Assembly (NCBI GenBank): GCA_031002005.1
Contig: JARYHS010009186.1
Location: 183,856,437-183,920,436 of the forward strand
DNA: 64,000 nucleotides
Source: Vandiemenella viatica
Taxonomy: Eukaryota > Arthropoda > Insecta > Orthoptera > Morabidae
Reading direction: 5' to 3'
Of the stretch, positions 25,101 to 36,562 are shown in pieces; the first letter of the stretch is position 1, and each line of letters starts with the position of its first letter. Position numbers and translations under genes: made by a program. The notes under the pieces were generated by a model. It made no database searches. It had not been told where the DNA came from and was given only the letters and a program-made list of their open reading frames with translations.

Positions 25101-26829
25101 ACATCAGCTGAACCGATTCGACTCATTCTCGGGAAAACCCTGAGACGTGGCTGGTGGAACAACTCGTGAACCTGGCCCATGACGTTGATGAAATTTACAA
25201 GGCGGTCACACCTCTTGTAATGTCGGCTGATGATGAGGCAAAATTTACCAGTGCCACGGTATGCCACATCTGTGGTGACGGCTTTGAACCGGGGGCCGTT
25301 AAGGTCCGCGATCATTGCCACATCACAGGTGCTTTCAGAGGGGCTGCACACAATAACTGTAATTTACAGTACAAGAATCGAAGGTACATACCCGTCTTTT
25401 TCCATAATTTGTCTGGGTATGATGCGCACTTCATTGTTAGGGCCTTAGCACACCTCGATGAAGATGGGATGGATGTCCTACCCATCAACACTGAACGTTA
25501 TATTTCATTTTCTAAAAAGATTAAAGGTACGTTTATCACTTTGCGGTTCCTGGACTCGTACCGTTTCATGCAGTCCTCGTTAGATAAGCTGGTTGGGACT
25601 CTTGCGGAGCGTGACATGCACATTACCAGTAAGCATTTCACGGACCCCGAGCAGTTCCAACTGGTTAAGCGAAAAGGAGTTTTCCCTTACGAATACATGG
25701 ATTCGTGGGATAAACTCAAAGAGGCCACGCTCCCTCCCAAGTCTAAATTTTACAGTTCGTTGTCAGAGTCTGATATTTCGGATGACGACTACGAACACGC
25801 GACACAAGTGTGGCGGGTTTTCCAGATCAAGAATTTAGAAGAATACGCAAGTCTGTACATGGGGACAGATGTACGGCTACTTGCGGATCTGTTTGAAAAA
25901 TTTAGGGCTGTATGTTTGAACAAGTACACCCTGGACCCCGCCCACTCTTTCACAGCTCCAGGCCTTTCGTGGCAGGCCATGTTAAAGAGAACGCGTGTCG
26001 AGCTGGATCTTCTGACAGATATCGACATGCTTCTCTTTTTCGAACGTGGAATTCGTGGTGGTATTTGTCAGTGCGTCCATAGGTACGCCAAGGCAAATAA
26101 CCGGTACATGGCGGAGTACAACCACGACGCACCTGAAAATTTCATCATGTATTTTGATGTAAACAATTTGTACGGCTGGGCCATGTCGGAGTATCTACCC
26201 TCTGGAGGGTTTCGATGGTTATCGGCCGAGCAGATTGCTAGCATAGACTTCATGAGCGTAGCAGCCGACTCACCTAGGGGTTTCGTTTTAGAGGTAGACT
26301 TGACGATTCCCCAGGATATACACGACAATCTAGCAGACCTACCGCCATGTCCAGAGCACAAAGCCGCCCCTGGATCTTCTTTCCCAAGCTGATGACAACG
26401 CTGGAGGATAAGGTTCGGTATGTTCTCCATTACCGAGTCCTCCAGCAATGTATAGGCTTGGGGATGAAGTTGGGCACGGTACACCGGGTAATTTCTTTCA
26501 ACCAGTCACCGTGGTTGAAAGAATACATCTCTCTCAACACGCGTTCTCGTCAGTCAGCCAAATCAGAATTTGAGAGAGACTTTTTCAAACTTATGAATAA
26601 TTCAATTTTCGGCAAAACCATGGAAAACCTTAGAAAACACCGCGACGTGAAATTGTGTACAGGTTGGCCGGGCCGCCGCGGTGCCCGGAGCATGTGGCTT
26701 CACCACACTTTAGGCGTATGACTATTTTCGAGAAAGACTTTGTGGCTCTGGAGATGGCGAAAGTGCGGATACTTTTCAACAAGCCGCTCTACGTCGGGAT
26801 GTGCATTCTCGATCTGTCTAAACTGCGGA
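22159..26829 (+). pseudogene. Left-arm micro-exon/protein-primed-type DNA polymerase B gene, truncated
   Basis: Twelve tiny exons lead into one long exon. Exon ends inferred from GT/AG signals are 22,159-22,177; 22,261-22,307; 22,394-22,438; 22,519-22,571; 22,654-22,700; 22,785-22,829; 22,914-22,957; 23,042-23,087; 23,173-23,217; 23,304-23,355; 23,437-23,484; 23,559-23,648; then 23,735 onward. The long exon encodes a region ending FIALPSDIQAKKAIINVKN (near 24.4 kb). It continues with a C2HC-finger region near 24.8 kb, exonuclease motif I YADFE (about 24,980), an endonuclease-VII-like CxxC...DHCH module (25,259-25,370), exo II NLSGYD (about 25,410), exo III YMGTD (about 25,860), polymerase motif A DVNNLYGWAM (26,155-26,184) and motif B NNSIFGKTMENL (26,597-26,632). 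Motif C (DTDS type) is missing because the palindrome centre comes first. Frame breaks occur in exons 2, 4, 5, 7, 8 and 10, near 23.82, 24.5, 25.1 and 26.39 kb, and at the stop that follows. Confidence 0.85.
22654..23217 (+). repeat. Left-arm tandem micro-exon array (5 units)
   Basis: Five units of about 130 bp, each a 45-bp exon (44-47 as assembled) plus an intron of about 85 bp with a strong GTAAGT donor and a T-rich tract ending TTGTTGCAG. Every unit begins and ends in phase 1, so any number can be spliced in or out without a frame change. The encoded unit is a 15-residue repeat of the form E-P-(M/V)-N-x-T-D-x-S-x-N-N-F-A-R. In this arm the fifth residue is mostly Ala and the tenth mostly Gly. 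Confidence 0.88.
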
Positions 26830-26857
26830 ATGGCGAATTCATAGTGAAATCGATACA
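26830..26857. other. 28-bp spacer at the palindrome centre
   Basis: The inverted arms meet at TAAACTGCGGA (ending 26,829) and TCCGCAGTTTA (starting 26,858). Read on the minus strand, the spacer extends the right-arm protein with MYRFHYEF, which resembles the conserved MYxFHY segment that normally follows this part of family-B polymerases. On the plus strand it reads as unrelated sequence. So the spacer belongs to the right-arm copy, and the left arm was joined to it. Confidence 0.75.
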
Positions 26858-29800
26858 TCCGCAGTTTAGACAGATCGAGAATGCACATCCCGACGTAGAG
26901 CGGCTTGTTGAAAAGTATCCGCACTTTCGCCATCTCCAGAGCCACAAAGTCTTTCTCGAAAATAGTCATACGCCTAAAGTGTGGTGAAGCCACATGCTCC
27001 GGGCACCGCGGCGGCCCGGCCAACCTGTACACAATTTCACGTCGCGGTGTTTTCTAAGGTTTTCCATGGTTTTGCCGAAAATTGAATTATTCATAAGTTT
27101 GAAAAAGTCTCTCTCAAATTCTGATTTGGCTGACTGACGAGAACGCGTTGAGAGAGATGTATTCTTTCAACCACGGTGACTGGTTGAAAGAAATTACCCG
27201 GTGTACCGTGCCCAACTTCATCCCCAAGCCTATACATTGCTGGAGGACTCGGTAATGGAGAACATACCGAACCTTATCCTCCAGCGTTGTCATCAGCTTG
27301 GGGAAAGAAGATCCAGGGGCGGCTTTGTGCTCTGGACATGGCGGTAGGTCTGCTAGATTGTCGTGTATATCCTGGGGAATCGTCAAGTCTACCTCTAAAA
27401 CGAAACCCCTAGGTGAGTCGGCTGCTACGCTCATGAAGTCTATGCTAGCAATCTGCTCGGCCGATAACCATCGAAACCCTCCAGAGGGTAGATACTCCGA
27501 CATGGCCCAGCCGTACAAATTGTTTACATCAAAATACATGATGAAATTTTCAGGTGCGTCGTGGTTGTACTCCGCCATGTACCGGTTATTTGCCTTGGCG
27601 TACCTATGGACGCACTGACAAATACCACCACGAATTCCACGTTCGAAAAAGAGAAGCATGTCGATATCTGTCAGAAGATCCAGCTCGACACGCGTTCTCT
27701 TTAACATGGCCTGCCACGAAAGGCCTGGAGCTGTGAAAGAGTGGGCGGGGTCCAGGGTGTACTTGTTCAAACATACAGCCCTAAATTTTTCAAACAGATC
27801 CGCAAGTAGCCGTACATCTGTCCCCATGTACAGACTTGCGTATTCTTCTAAATTCTTGATCTGGAAAACCCGCCACACTTGTGTCGCGTGTTCGTAGTCG
27901 TCATCCGAAATATCAGACTCTGACAACGAACTGTAAAATTTAGACTTGGGAGGGAGCGTGGCCTCTTTGAGTTTATCCCACGAATCCATGTATTCGTAAG
28001 GGAAAACTCCTTTTCGCTTAACCAGTTGGAACTGCTCGGGGTCCGTGAAATGCTTACTGGTAATGTGCATGTCACGCTCCGCAAGAGTCCCAACCAGCTT
28101 ATCTAACGAGGACTGCATGAAACGGTACGAGTCCAGGAACCGCAAAGTGATAAACGTACCTTTAATCTTTTTAGAAAATGAAATATAACGTTCAGTGTTG
28201 ATGGGTAGGACATCCATCCCATCTTCATCGAGGTGTGCTAAGGCCCTAACAATGAAGTGCGCATCATACCCAGACAAATTATGGAAAAAGACGGGTATGT
28301 ACCTTCGATTCTTGTACTGTAAATTACAGTTATTGTGTGCAGCCCCTCTGAAAGCACCTGTGATGTGGCAATGATCGCGGACCTTAACGGCCCCGGTTCA
28401 AAGCCGTCACCACAGATGTGGCATACCGTGGCACTGGTAAATTTTGCCTCATCATCAGCCGACATTACAAGAGGTGTGACCGCCTTGTAAATTTCATCAA
28501 CGTCATGGGCCAGGTTCACGAGTTGTTCCACCAGCCACGTCTCAGGGTTTTACCCGAGAATGAGTCGAATCGGTTCAGCTGATGGTCGTATGCGCAAACG
28601 ACCTGGTATGCCGCAGCAAAAGGGATGTGTTCCTGGACTGATGTGGAGTGAGAGGCGTTGGGGTCGGGTCTGCACGTATCAAAGGGTTTCAACAAACATT
28701 CAAAGTCCGCGTAAACGACGAATGGTACACGCTGTTGGTGTACAAAATCCTTAAACTTTAAGGTTTTGTCTTCGTCGCCGGGTAGGTCTACTCTTACAGC
28801 GCCAACCCTTGCGCAATCGACCTCATGGCGTTCCAAGAGATCTTCGCGATGAAATGCTGCAGACATCTATCACATATGAAAATGGAAGATGTATTTTTAG
28901 TTATAGATGACCTGACTAATTTTGACAAGTTCTTGATCCAGCAGTAGTGAAATTTATCTTCACCCTCTGTAATCAACAACATGTTTATATGGAAACCGCG
29001 TTTGACTGCAGCATGGGAGGGGGCCTACAACTTATGTTTTACCTTCTGGTTCCAAGCCGTAGACATTGATCGAATATTCGGGTTTTGCCTCTCAAATTTA
29101 GAAATGTCTGACAATTTTACAGGGAAGTCTATGCCTGCAAAATCTAAATCGTACTTGGAACGGACTTTAATATAATGCTAACTCTTGCGCGTTGTTGCAC
29201 CGTTCGTGAAAAGCCAGGATCGTCCAAAGAAAACAACGATCATCACTGTTTTTAACATTGATAATTGCCTTCTTTGCTTGGATATCGGATGGCAGTGCTA
29301 TAAATGAAGAGCCCCGAAAAAGCGGTTCGAATTTAGCTACATGGATGTCGAGGGAGTTAATTTGATCGAGGCATTTGCCACTATCCCGGTCTTGGAATTC
29401 ACTAAATCTCTTCTTGATATCTTGAAACACATAGACTTCATACCACTCTTCCAGGGAAGCGCTTAATGTGAGTTCGCGCATCTTGGGCATAAAACAAATA
29501 CGGCTGACGTTAGTGACATTGTTCTTCTGAATTTGGAAAAGGCAATCCAACCCCACCTGGCATTTTATAGCCGGTGTTGAAGGATTGCGAATAATCGCGG
29601 AAATTTGATCATTAAAAATTTTGAAACATGCTCTAATAAAATTACCAGGATCTTTAAAATTTTCAGTATTTACAACAGTGATGTGAAGTAACCTATTCGC
29701 GTAAGCACTTGCCCATGATAGTTGGCTTTAAGCGCGTAGCATCCGGCTTACCGTTTTCTTCCCCACCCTCATTAACGCCGGACCCGGTCGCTTGAGTGTG

Positions 29801-30480
29801 GGCAGCCACTGGGAGGATGGTTCGTCTGTCCGCCCAGAGAGCTTCAAGCGGTGACAAAGTAGCAAGAAGCTCATCCTCCAATGGTTCTGCCCACGCGCTG
29901 GTGCTTGGCTGTGGCACGTCCGACGCTTCCAGGTCCGGCGGCGACATATATACATCTGCAACAAAAAAAAATAGTCAGATTTTTTTTTCATGGTTAAAAG
30001 TCTAAGAGATAAAATAATAAAAAAAAGTAGAAGAAATACCTTACCTGCCATTTTAATCCTTTTAGATGGCCCTTCATCATCATCATCATCATTATCATTC
30101 ATCCTTTTATGGAGGGGCCCCGAGGAACCATGCTGACCTATAACAAAATAAATTTTAGTTAGACAAGGAAAAGAAAGAAAAACTCAATAAAAATGAATCT
30201 AAACACTTACCAACAAAGACGTCCCCAGGCTGGTTGGGATCATCATGTTCAGGGCAATCTGTGGAAAAAAAAATCATCTTTTACTGCACAGCCAAAAAGG
30301 TTTAAAGTAATTCAGTTAAGAAAATAAGTTTTTTTAACTTACAATTGGCAAAATACCTAGTCAGCTCGGAGGATGCATTGACACAGCTAGCTGAAGCTAC
30401 AACAGAAAAATTTTTTAGTTGGTTACAGAAAAAAAATCAAACAATATTAGCTACAGCATGAAATATATAGTACTACTTAC

Positions 30481-31043
30481 CCCTTGCAAAATTATTGCCC
30501 GAAACATCAGTATCATTCATAGGCTCTGCAACAAAAAAAAATTTTAGTTGGTTACAGAAAAAAAATCAAACAATATTAGCTACAGCAAGAAATATCTAGT
30601 ACTACTTACCCCTTGCAAAATTATTATCAGAAACATCAGTATCATTCATAGGCTCTGCAACAAAAAAAAATTTTAGTTGGTTACAGAAAAAAAATCAAAC
30701 AATATTAGCTACAGCAAGAAATATCTAGTACTACTTACCCCTTGCAAAATTATTATCAGAAACATCAGTATCATTCATAGGCTCTGCAACAAAAAAAAAA
30801 TTTTAGTTGGTTACAGAAAAAAAATCAAACAATATTAGCTACAGCAAGAAATATATAGTACTACTTACCCCTTGCAAAATTATTATCAGAAACATCAGTA
30901 TCATTCATAGGCTCTGCAACAAAAAAAAAAATTTTACTTGGTTACAGAAAAAAAATCAAACAATATTATCTACAGCAAGAAATATATAAAGTACTTACCC
31001 CTTGCAAAATTATTGTCAGAACCATCAGTAGCATTCACAGGCT
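30481..31043 (-). repeat. Right-arm tandem micro-exon array (5 units)
   Basis: Five 45-bp exons with introns of about 85 bp, mirror of the left array and all exactly 45 bp. The first unit differs from the rest (E-P-V-N-A-T-D-G-S). Units two to four carry Asp at positions five and ten, and the last carries Asp and Gly. The left arm differs from this as a set, not randomly, so the two arrays have separate histories. Confidence 0.88.
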
Positions 31044-31619
31044 CTGCAACAGAACAAATTAATTTTCTTTTAGTATCAACACACGCACGAGAAATTAAAA
31101 AAAATTAATTACAGTCAAATACATACCTCCAGAAAAATTGTATAGCAACAGCAGCTCCGGAGTTGAGACAACTCGTGGTTCTACAATAGAAAATAAATTA
31201 TAGTATGCAACAAGTAAACATCTACAGCAAAAATATTCCAGTTTAGATACAAAAACTTACCATTATCTAAATCATCGCTAAACAGCGGTGAGATCTGTTG
31301 TAGATCTGAAACAGGGAAAAAGAAAAATTAGTCTTAATAATAATAATAATAATTTAAACTAATACTACTAACAATAAGGAAATTAGCTTACTGTTTGCGA
31401 GGTACTCTTCCACATCGGCAGCAGATAGAACTGGGAGCTCTGTAAAATAAAATTCATCTTTAGTATCACTGATACATACACACAAACACACACACACATA
31501 TAATAATTATTATAACTTATTACCTTCATAAGACTGAGACATTGTGTTGAAGACTGCGAGAAACACACACTGCGGTAACTGCTAGAAGCGCACACGGCAA
31601 GGTTCGCAATGGTACAGAG

Positions 31620-32033
31620 CCAGAGATGGCCACGGGCGCTCCTTTTATAGCGTCGCATGGAGCCTCTCACTCCGCGCTTACACAAGAGATACCGCTTGCA
31701 CAACTGGTAGAGTACACATTTCGCAAAAGCAAACAATCGAGTGGGTATTTCCGTAGGTGTGTTGAAACAGTGTACACATTTCACAACGCGCGCATTCCAG
31801 AACAGAAATAGCTTGGGTGGGCGGTGTGGAATATCTGCGCCCAAAGAAATTAAGCCCTTGGGAGATGGTGCCATCTATCCGCAGATCGGGGAACTAACAT
31901 ATGCGCAAGCCCGGCAGCTACCGCCATCTGTGCGACAGGTCGAGGAACTAACGTGTGACGTCATACGACCGGGCGGTGCGCTCGGCGGCCATCTTGGTCG
32001 CACCAAACGGGGGGCGGCCATGTTGTGACGTCA
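31620..32033 (-). promoter_or_regulatory. Right-arm promoter: TATA, YY1-like sites, CRE pair
   Basis: Mirror of the left-arm promoter. The TATA box is the complement of CTTTTATA at 31,642-31,649, about 100 bp before the ATG at 31,542. Two TGACGTCA sites lie at 31,956-31,963 and 32,026-32,033, and GGCGGCCAT-type YY1-like sites lie near 31,985 and 32,015. Confidence 0.7.
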
Positions 32034-32639
32034 CGCGGACGAGTGGAGTCTCTTTACAGTTGTCCAAAGAGCTTATCAGGCTAGCTAAGACAACCTCCTC
32101 CTACTCTGACTCACGGTAAACACCCGCGTTATAAAGTGCACTAAAATACCAAGGAGTCCTCTTACCTAAATAACTACTATGGTGAGGAAACTTGCAGATA
32201 AGAGTTTCAATCTTCCAAACTATAACGAGTTTTAGCCGAAGCATTCACTTCCAAATAACTTTTTGTTTACAATAAAACTCAACGCATTTGTTTGAATAAT
32301 CAATTTGTTTGTATGTGGTACATATTTAATAGCCGAAATGACATATTCACTTTCTGTGTAAATTTTAAATGCCTAAATGAATGTCCAGGTTATGAAAATT
32401 TTTGATTAGTCGTGATTTCATACATTTTAATTCATTATGAACCCATTCTCATTTGAAATAATTTTAACAAAAATTTACCTGAGATTAAAATTAAATTCAT
32501 ATGTTTTATAAATTAATAAGGCACCCGAGCATATGTTAACGGTACACCTGATGCACTAATGTAATCTTAACTATTGCTAGTTTCCACGATAATACCTAAT
32601 CTGAGTGATTATACTAAAATCTTCACTTTCGATGAATAA

Positions 32640-32845
32640 CTACATTAAAATACCAGAAAACTTACTCCCCGAACATGACAAAGGACAAACTCTGACTTTT
32701 ACCGCAAATAACTAGAAGCACACGCTAATCTCACTCACTGCCACAAAAATTAAAACTTTGCTCTGGACTGAACGTCCGACGGCCGACGAAGAATGGCGAT
32801 GAAAGAGCCACGCTTGGTGGCTGCTCCTTTATTTTATACTGACGC
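32640..32845 (-). promoter_or_regulatory. Candidate promoter and first exon pointing at the palindrome
   Basis: On the minus strand a TATA box in GTATAAAATAAAGG (about 32,828-32,840) is followed, about 170 bp on, by ATGTTCGGGGA and then GTAAGT (about 32,660-32,675). TATA box, long leader, very short coding exon and strong donor is the same plan as the palindrome genes, although the sequence differs. I could not find convincing downstream exons. It could be a host first exon, a second element, or chance. Confidence 0.3.
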
Positions 32846-33382
32846 TTTTTTTGATGCAACCCTTACCCAGACGCGAGAACTGTGTCGCAATTCTTTCCTT
32901 TATGCGAGGATCCTAATATTACACCATGCCAGAAATTCATAATTTTTACAATAAAACTAAGACTAATGTCTTAAAATACACTCTGTAAAGCCCTAGGACC
33001 GTCACAAGTGCTAGTAAAATTTTCTGTAAATATTTCCAATTCGTGTACAATTTGAGTAACTTTGCAGTGATCAATTCTTCTAGTAAGAATTCGTGTTTGT
33101 TGCCAGAAGACAAAAACTTCCTGACTTACCAATGCGGCACTTTACTACGTCGTAAGATTTACAACTCTTCCACTTTAGATGAAAAAGTGCAGTTTGCACC
33201 CGCGATTTGATTGGAATTGTACCCAACAAGAGAGATATCAAAACATTTTCTTAATTCTTGTACGAATTACTTGGAGAAGTAGACACTATTTCACAGGCGT
33301 AGGATGAATAATTAACAAAAAACACTTTTCAGCTGAACAAACTGTTTGAAAGAAATTAAAAAGTAGCCTTTAATCATTGATT

Positions 33383-33424
33383 GATTCTAAACTATTTTAT
33401 TATGAGAGAAAATAGTTTAGAATC
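33383..33424. repeat. Perfect 16-bp inverted repeat (hairpin)
   Basis: GATTCTAAACTATTTT at 33,383-33,398 is exactly inverted at 33,409-33,424, with a 10-nt loop. It is a short isolated hairpin of unknown role. Confidence 0.75.
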
Positions 33425-36400
33425 AGTCATCAGAGATTGTTTTTTATTTACTTATTTTTTGTATTAGTGGTATAGGTTTTGAGCGCCTGAACAATTTTTA
33501 ATGTAAGAGAAAATTATAAAACAAAATATATTTCATCTACAATTAAGACTTTAATGCGTACCTGAACTTCCAAAATTTCGGGGTTGATGGGGTCGCCTTG
33601 TAGTATTCCAAATGAGCTAAAATTTAGCATTGATTATTGTTTGTTAGTTGGAACAAGATAGAGGGTTAGGAGATTATCTTTTCAAAAGTTGAAAACTAAG
33701 GACCACTCTATATAGTGAAAATAATAATACAACTTCAGTCTCTATGCGTAAGTAATATTTTTGGTGATAGTGTACCTTAGAGTGTCTCAAGTGGTTTGAT
33801 GTATTTTTCCACCTCTTTGAGTCCTTCCATAGCCATTTCCACATGTTCACAAGAGGTTAAATCTCCTGTTATCTGAGTCAAGTACTCTATAAATTGTGAT
33901 AATTTTCTATGTAACTTGCAAGCAGTAAAATGTATTGGACCAATTTTTTGATCTTTTAATAATTTTTAAAAATATTTCCTGTTCCTACTGCACAGATCCT
34001 CTTAATTTTTGGCAGACGTCCTTAACACCACTATTCAAGTAAATTTAAATGTTTCTGTTTTGCTCGAACACATTAAGTTCAGTATCTAATTCACTAACGT
34101 ACTAGCCGCTATATATACAGCTTATAAAGTTCTGTGTCCAATATAAATTGGAGTTTTCTTCTGGTGGAAAATCTTTTGACTGGTGTTGTTCTGCTTTTGA
34201 TAATATCCGTATTATTGTCATCTATTGAAAATTTAACTCGTGAATAGAATCCTCATCTTTTTCCTTTACATCTGTTTTGATTTAGGTACTATGTCTACTT
34301 TTATTATTTTCCTGTGTCTATTGCGTTTCATAACTATAATGTTAAACATTTGCACCTATATCAAATTCCAAATTTTTTGCCCATTATGACGCCTGTGTTA
34401 TGCATCAGTTTCTTAGCATAATTAAAAGACAAAATGATCAGCAAAACCAAGAACTTTTATTCATTTTCCTTAAACCTTTAGTCCAAAGTTATTGTTTCAT
34501 TATACTTCTTGGATTTCGACTTAGAATTTCAGCTTTTTTATGTTACAACCTCACATTGACTGATGGCTGTGTTGCAATACTTTCAACTTTTATAATTGCT
34601 ACCCTGTATTTGCAGGGATTATGAGTTATTTTTAGAGATGAACATCTTAGGCTTGGTTATCCTCAAATTTTAAACAACTTGTTCTATTTTTGGCTTGCTA
34701 ACAATAATACGTATCAATATACACAGCTGGGATGAATTAGGAATAGTTAATGGAAGATTTAATGTAAATGATATTGGAACTCGTTTACTTCAAAATAGTA
34801 TCAACCAACTATAAACTCGTGTCAAAATTATAGACTATGATACTTTATAGTTTTTACCAACTGTTCTTATTATTCATGCAGCATTTCCTTAAAATGAAAC
34901 CATGAAATAGTACGAAACTTTTGAATTGCCATAAACTTTTAAACAGATTTTTCAGGAAACATCTGATTCTTCAGCTTCATAGATGCAAATGATCAAAATT
35001 AATAGAACTCGATTTTAATATCTGCGAACTAAACTCGGAATTGATGACTACTCTCAATAGTCTATGTTAATTTTAAAAAAGTAACCTATGTGATATACCA
35101 CCGATGGAAACAAAGTTAACATAGATAGCGCCTCGTATTTATACTGCTCGAGTAGCTACTGTGTACACTTTGCTGTATAAACACCAGGCGTCTTTCGGTG
35201 ACACTTTTACGGTGAAGTGGAATTTCCGCTCTGGAAGAACATAAGAGTAGTTTATTCGACATAAACTGCATTTAAAAACTGACCTACTAAACATTGGTTA
35301 TGAAAACAGGTATTAAATTTTAATAGAGATGTTCTGCAGGGCAGTTTGTGAAAAGTAAAGTCACCAACGTAAAGGTGGTGTCGATTTAATATCTATCGTG
35401 ACGAAACTAAAAATAATTTTGAAGGTAAAAAAAAAAAAACATAGATTAAGAAATAAACATTTCATTGAACTCCAGGTTATCAAACTAAAGGATCTTCTCA
35501 TTTAATTATACAATTGATAGTTTAGAGTTTAATTTTCATCGATCTTTGTAACGGAAAGATTCTTATTCTGAGCTTCTCTAAATATTTGGCTTCGAGTTAT
35601 ATTGATAAAGTGACGCAACTGTACCACTAAGTATGTATATTACGCATGAATTGCCGTACTGTTGCTCTTCGATGTAGGCTGGAATAGAAAGTGAAATATA
35701 ATATTCTGAATAACTTCCTGTAAATCCATGCTAATGACTTACAAATCACTTCTTTTTCTCCAAGATGTTCCTAACGTAACTGGCTATATAACATTCCATC
35801 AGTCTGACCAACAGTGAAGTCAAACTAATAGGTCAGTAGTTCATAACTCTAATTTTTCCCCACCGTTTTAAACAAATACTGAAATTTTTTCCAGTTATGA
35901 TACAATTTTATTGCAGCGTACTTTTAATACGACTGTGGTAGAATTGTCCATACCGTTTGAGATTCGTACCACAATAAAAATAGGGTTAGTTAAAAGGCGT
36001 TCCATAAAAACTTTGTTTGGAAGTAAGTCGCTGTTAATGAATTTTGAACTCTCATATAAGATTTAATTCCGAAATGTTGTAACAAAGTGTAGACTGGGAG
36101 TGGTGGGGATAAAGGAAAGCAGAATATAGTGAGAATATATCAGTGGCATTTCTCAGAAGCTAATTTATTCATAAGTCAGATCAGATACTTATTTACATTC
36201 AACAAGTCTTTTTCGATCAATTCAGTTTGTATGCAGATTATACTACCTAATTATCTTTTGCTAATGTAATTAAATTTTTTATAATAGATAAGAGAACTAC
36301 CTCTTTTTAATTGATGACTGAAACATTTCAATCTATGGCACATGAAGAAAACATATTATTTAACTCTAGCATTACTTTTACGTAACATTCAGGTAACTAA

Positions 36401-36562
36401 CAGTATAAATTCAAAATATTTTCACACTGACTACTACTCATAACAATTTAAACAAGCAAATCGATGGGTTATTCACCAAACTGACGGAAATCAACAATGA
36501 CAAAGCAGGATGCGTCCTTCATTAAAGCATTTGTATACCAATATTTGTTTGGTTATTAGAAA

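Larger units (their letters stand above)
26830..31542 (-). pseudogene. Right-arm micro-exon/protein-primed-type DNA polymerase B gene, truncated
   Basis: Mirror of the left-arm gene. Exons on the minus strand: 31,542-31,524; 31,439-31,392; 31,305-31,261; 31,180-31,127; 31,043-30,999; 30,913-30,869; 30,783-30,739; 30,654-30,610; 30,525-30,481; 30,396-30,343; 30,258-30,211; 30,137-30,045; then 29,955 downward. In this arm exons 1-12 keep an open frame across every junction, all phase 1. The long exon carries the same conserved N-terminal region (29.6-29.2 kb), a CDRC-type finger (about 28,890), exo I (about 28,710), exo II near 28.27 kb, a 387-codon open stretch 28,277-27,114, motif A (27,501-27,530) and motif B (27,055-27,090). 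Motif C is absent. Frame breaks lie near 29.8, 29.19, 28.55, 28.4 and 27.13 kb. The endonuclease-VII-like module is interrupted by one of them. Confidence 0.85.
21671..32034. repeat. Giant palindrome: two ~5.2-kb inverted arms
   Basis: The left arm (about 21,671-26,829) is the reverse complement of the right arm (26,858-32,034) over its whole length, with scattered indels and substitutions. A 28-bp unpaired spacer separates them at 26,830-26,857. Each arm holds the same promoter, micro-exon chain and truncated polymerase-B gene, read toward the centre. The outer ends diverge just beyond GTGACGTCAC (21,673 and 32,025). A weak match (GGAGGAG...GTCTTA) lies a little further out on both sides, so the homology may once have reached further. 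Confidence 0.95.
32100..36560. other. AT-rich intergenic stretch
   Basis: Apart from the promoter candidate at 32.64-32.85 kb and a hairpin at 33.38 kb, I see no exon, RNA gene or named repeat. Open frames are under 75 codons. Confidence 0.45.

Noticed and set aside
25789..26484. Open frames antisense to the polymerase exon, repeated in the other arm
   Set aside because: They are shadows of the conserved PolB frame. They appear twice only because the palindrome duplicates them.
21671..32034. Palindrome as a pure long-read hairpin artefact
   Set aside because: Not excluded, but the arms differ systematically in the repeat units and the spacer is asymmetric, which a re-read of one molecule would not easily give.
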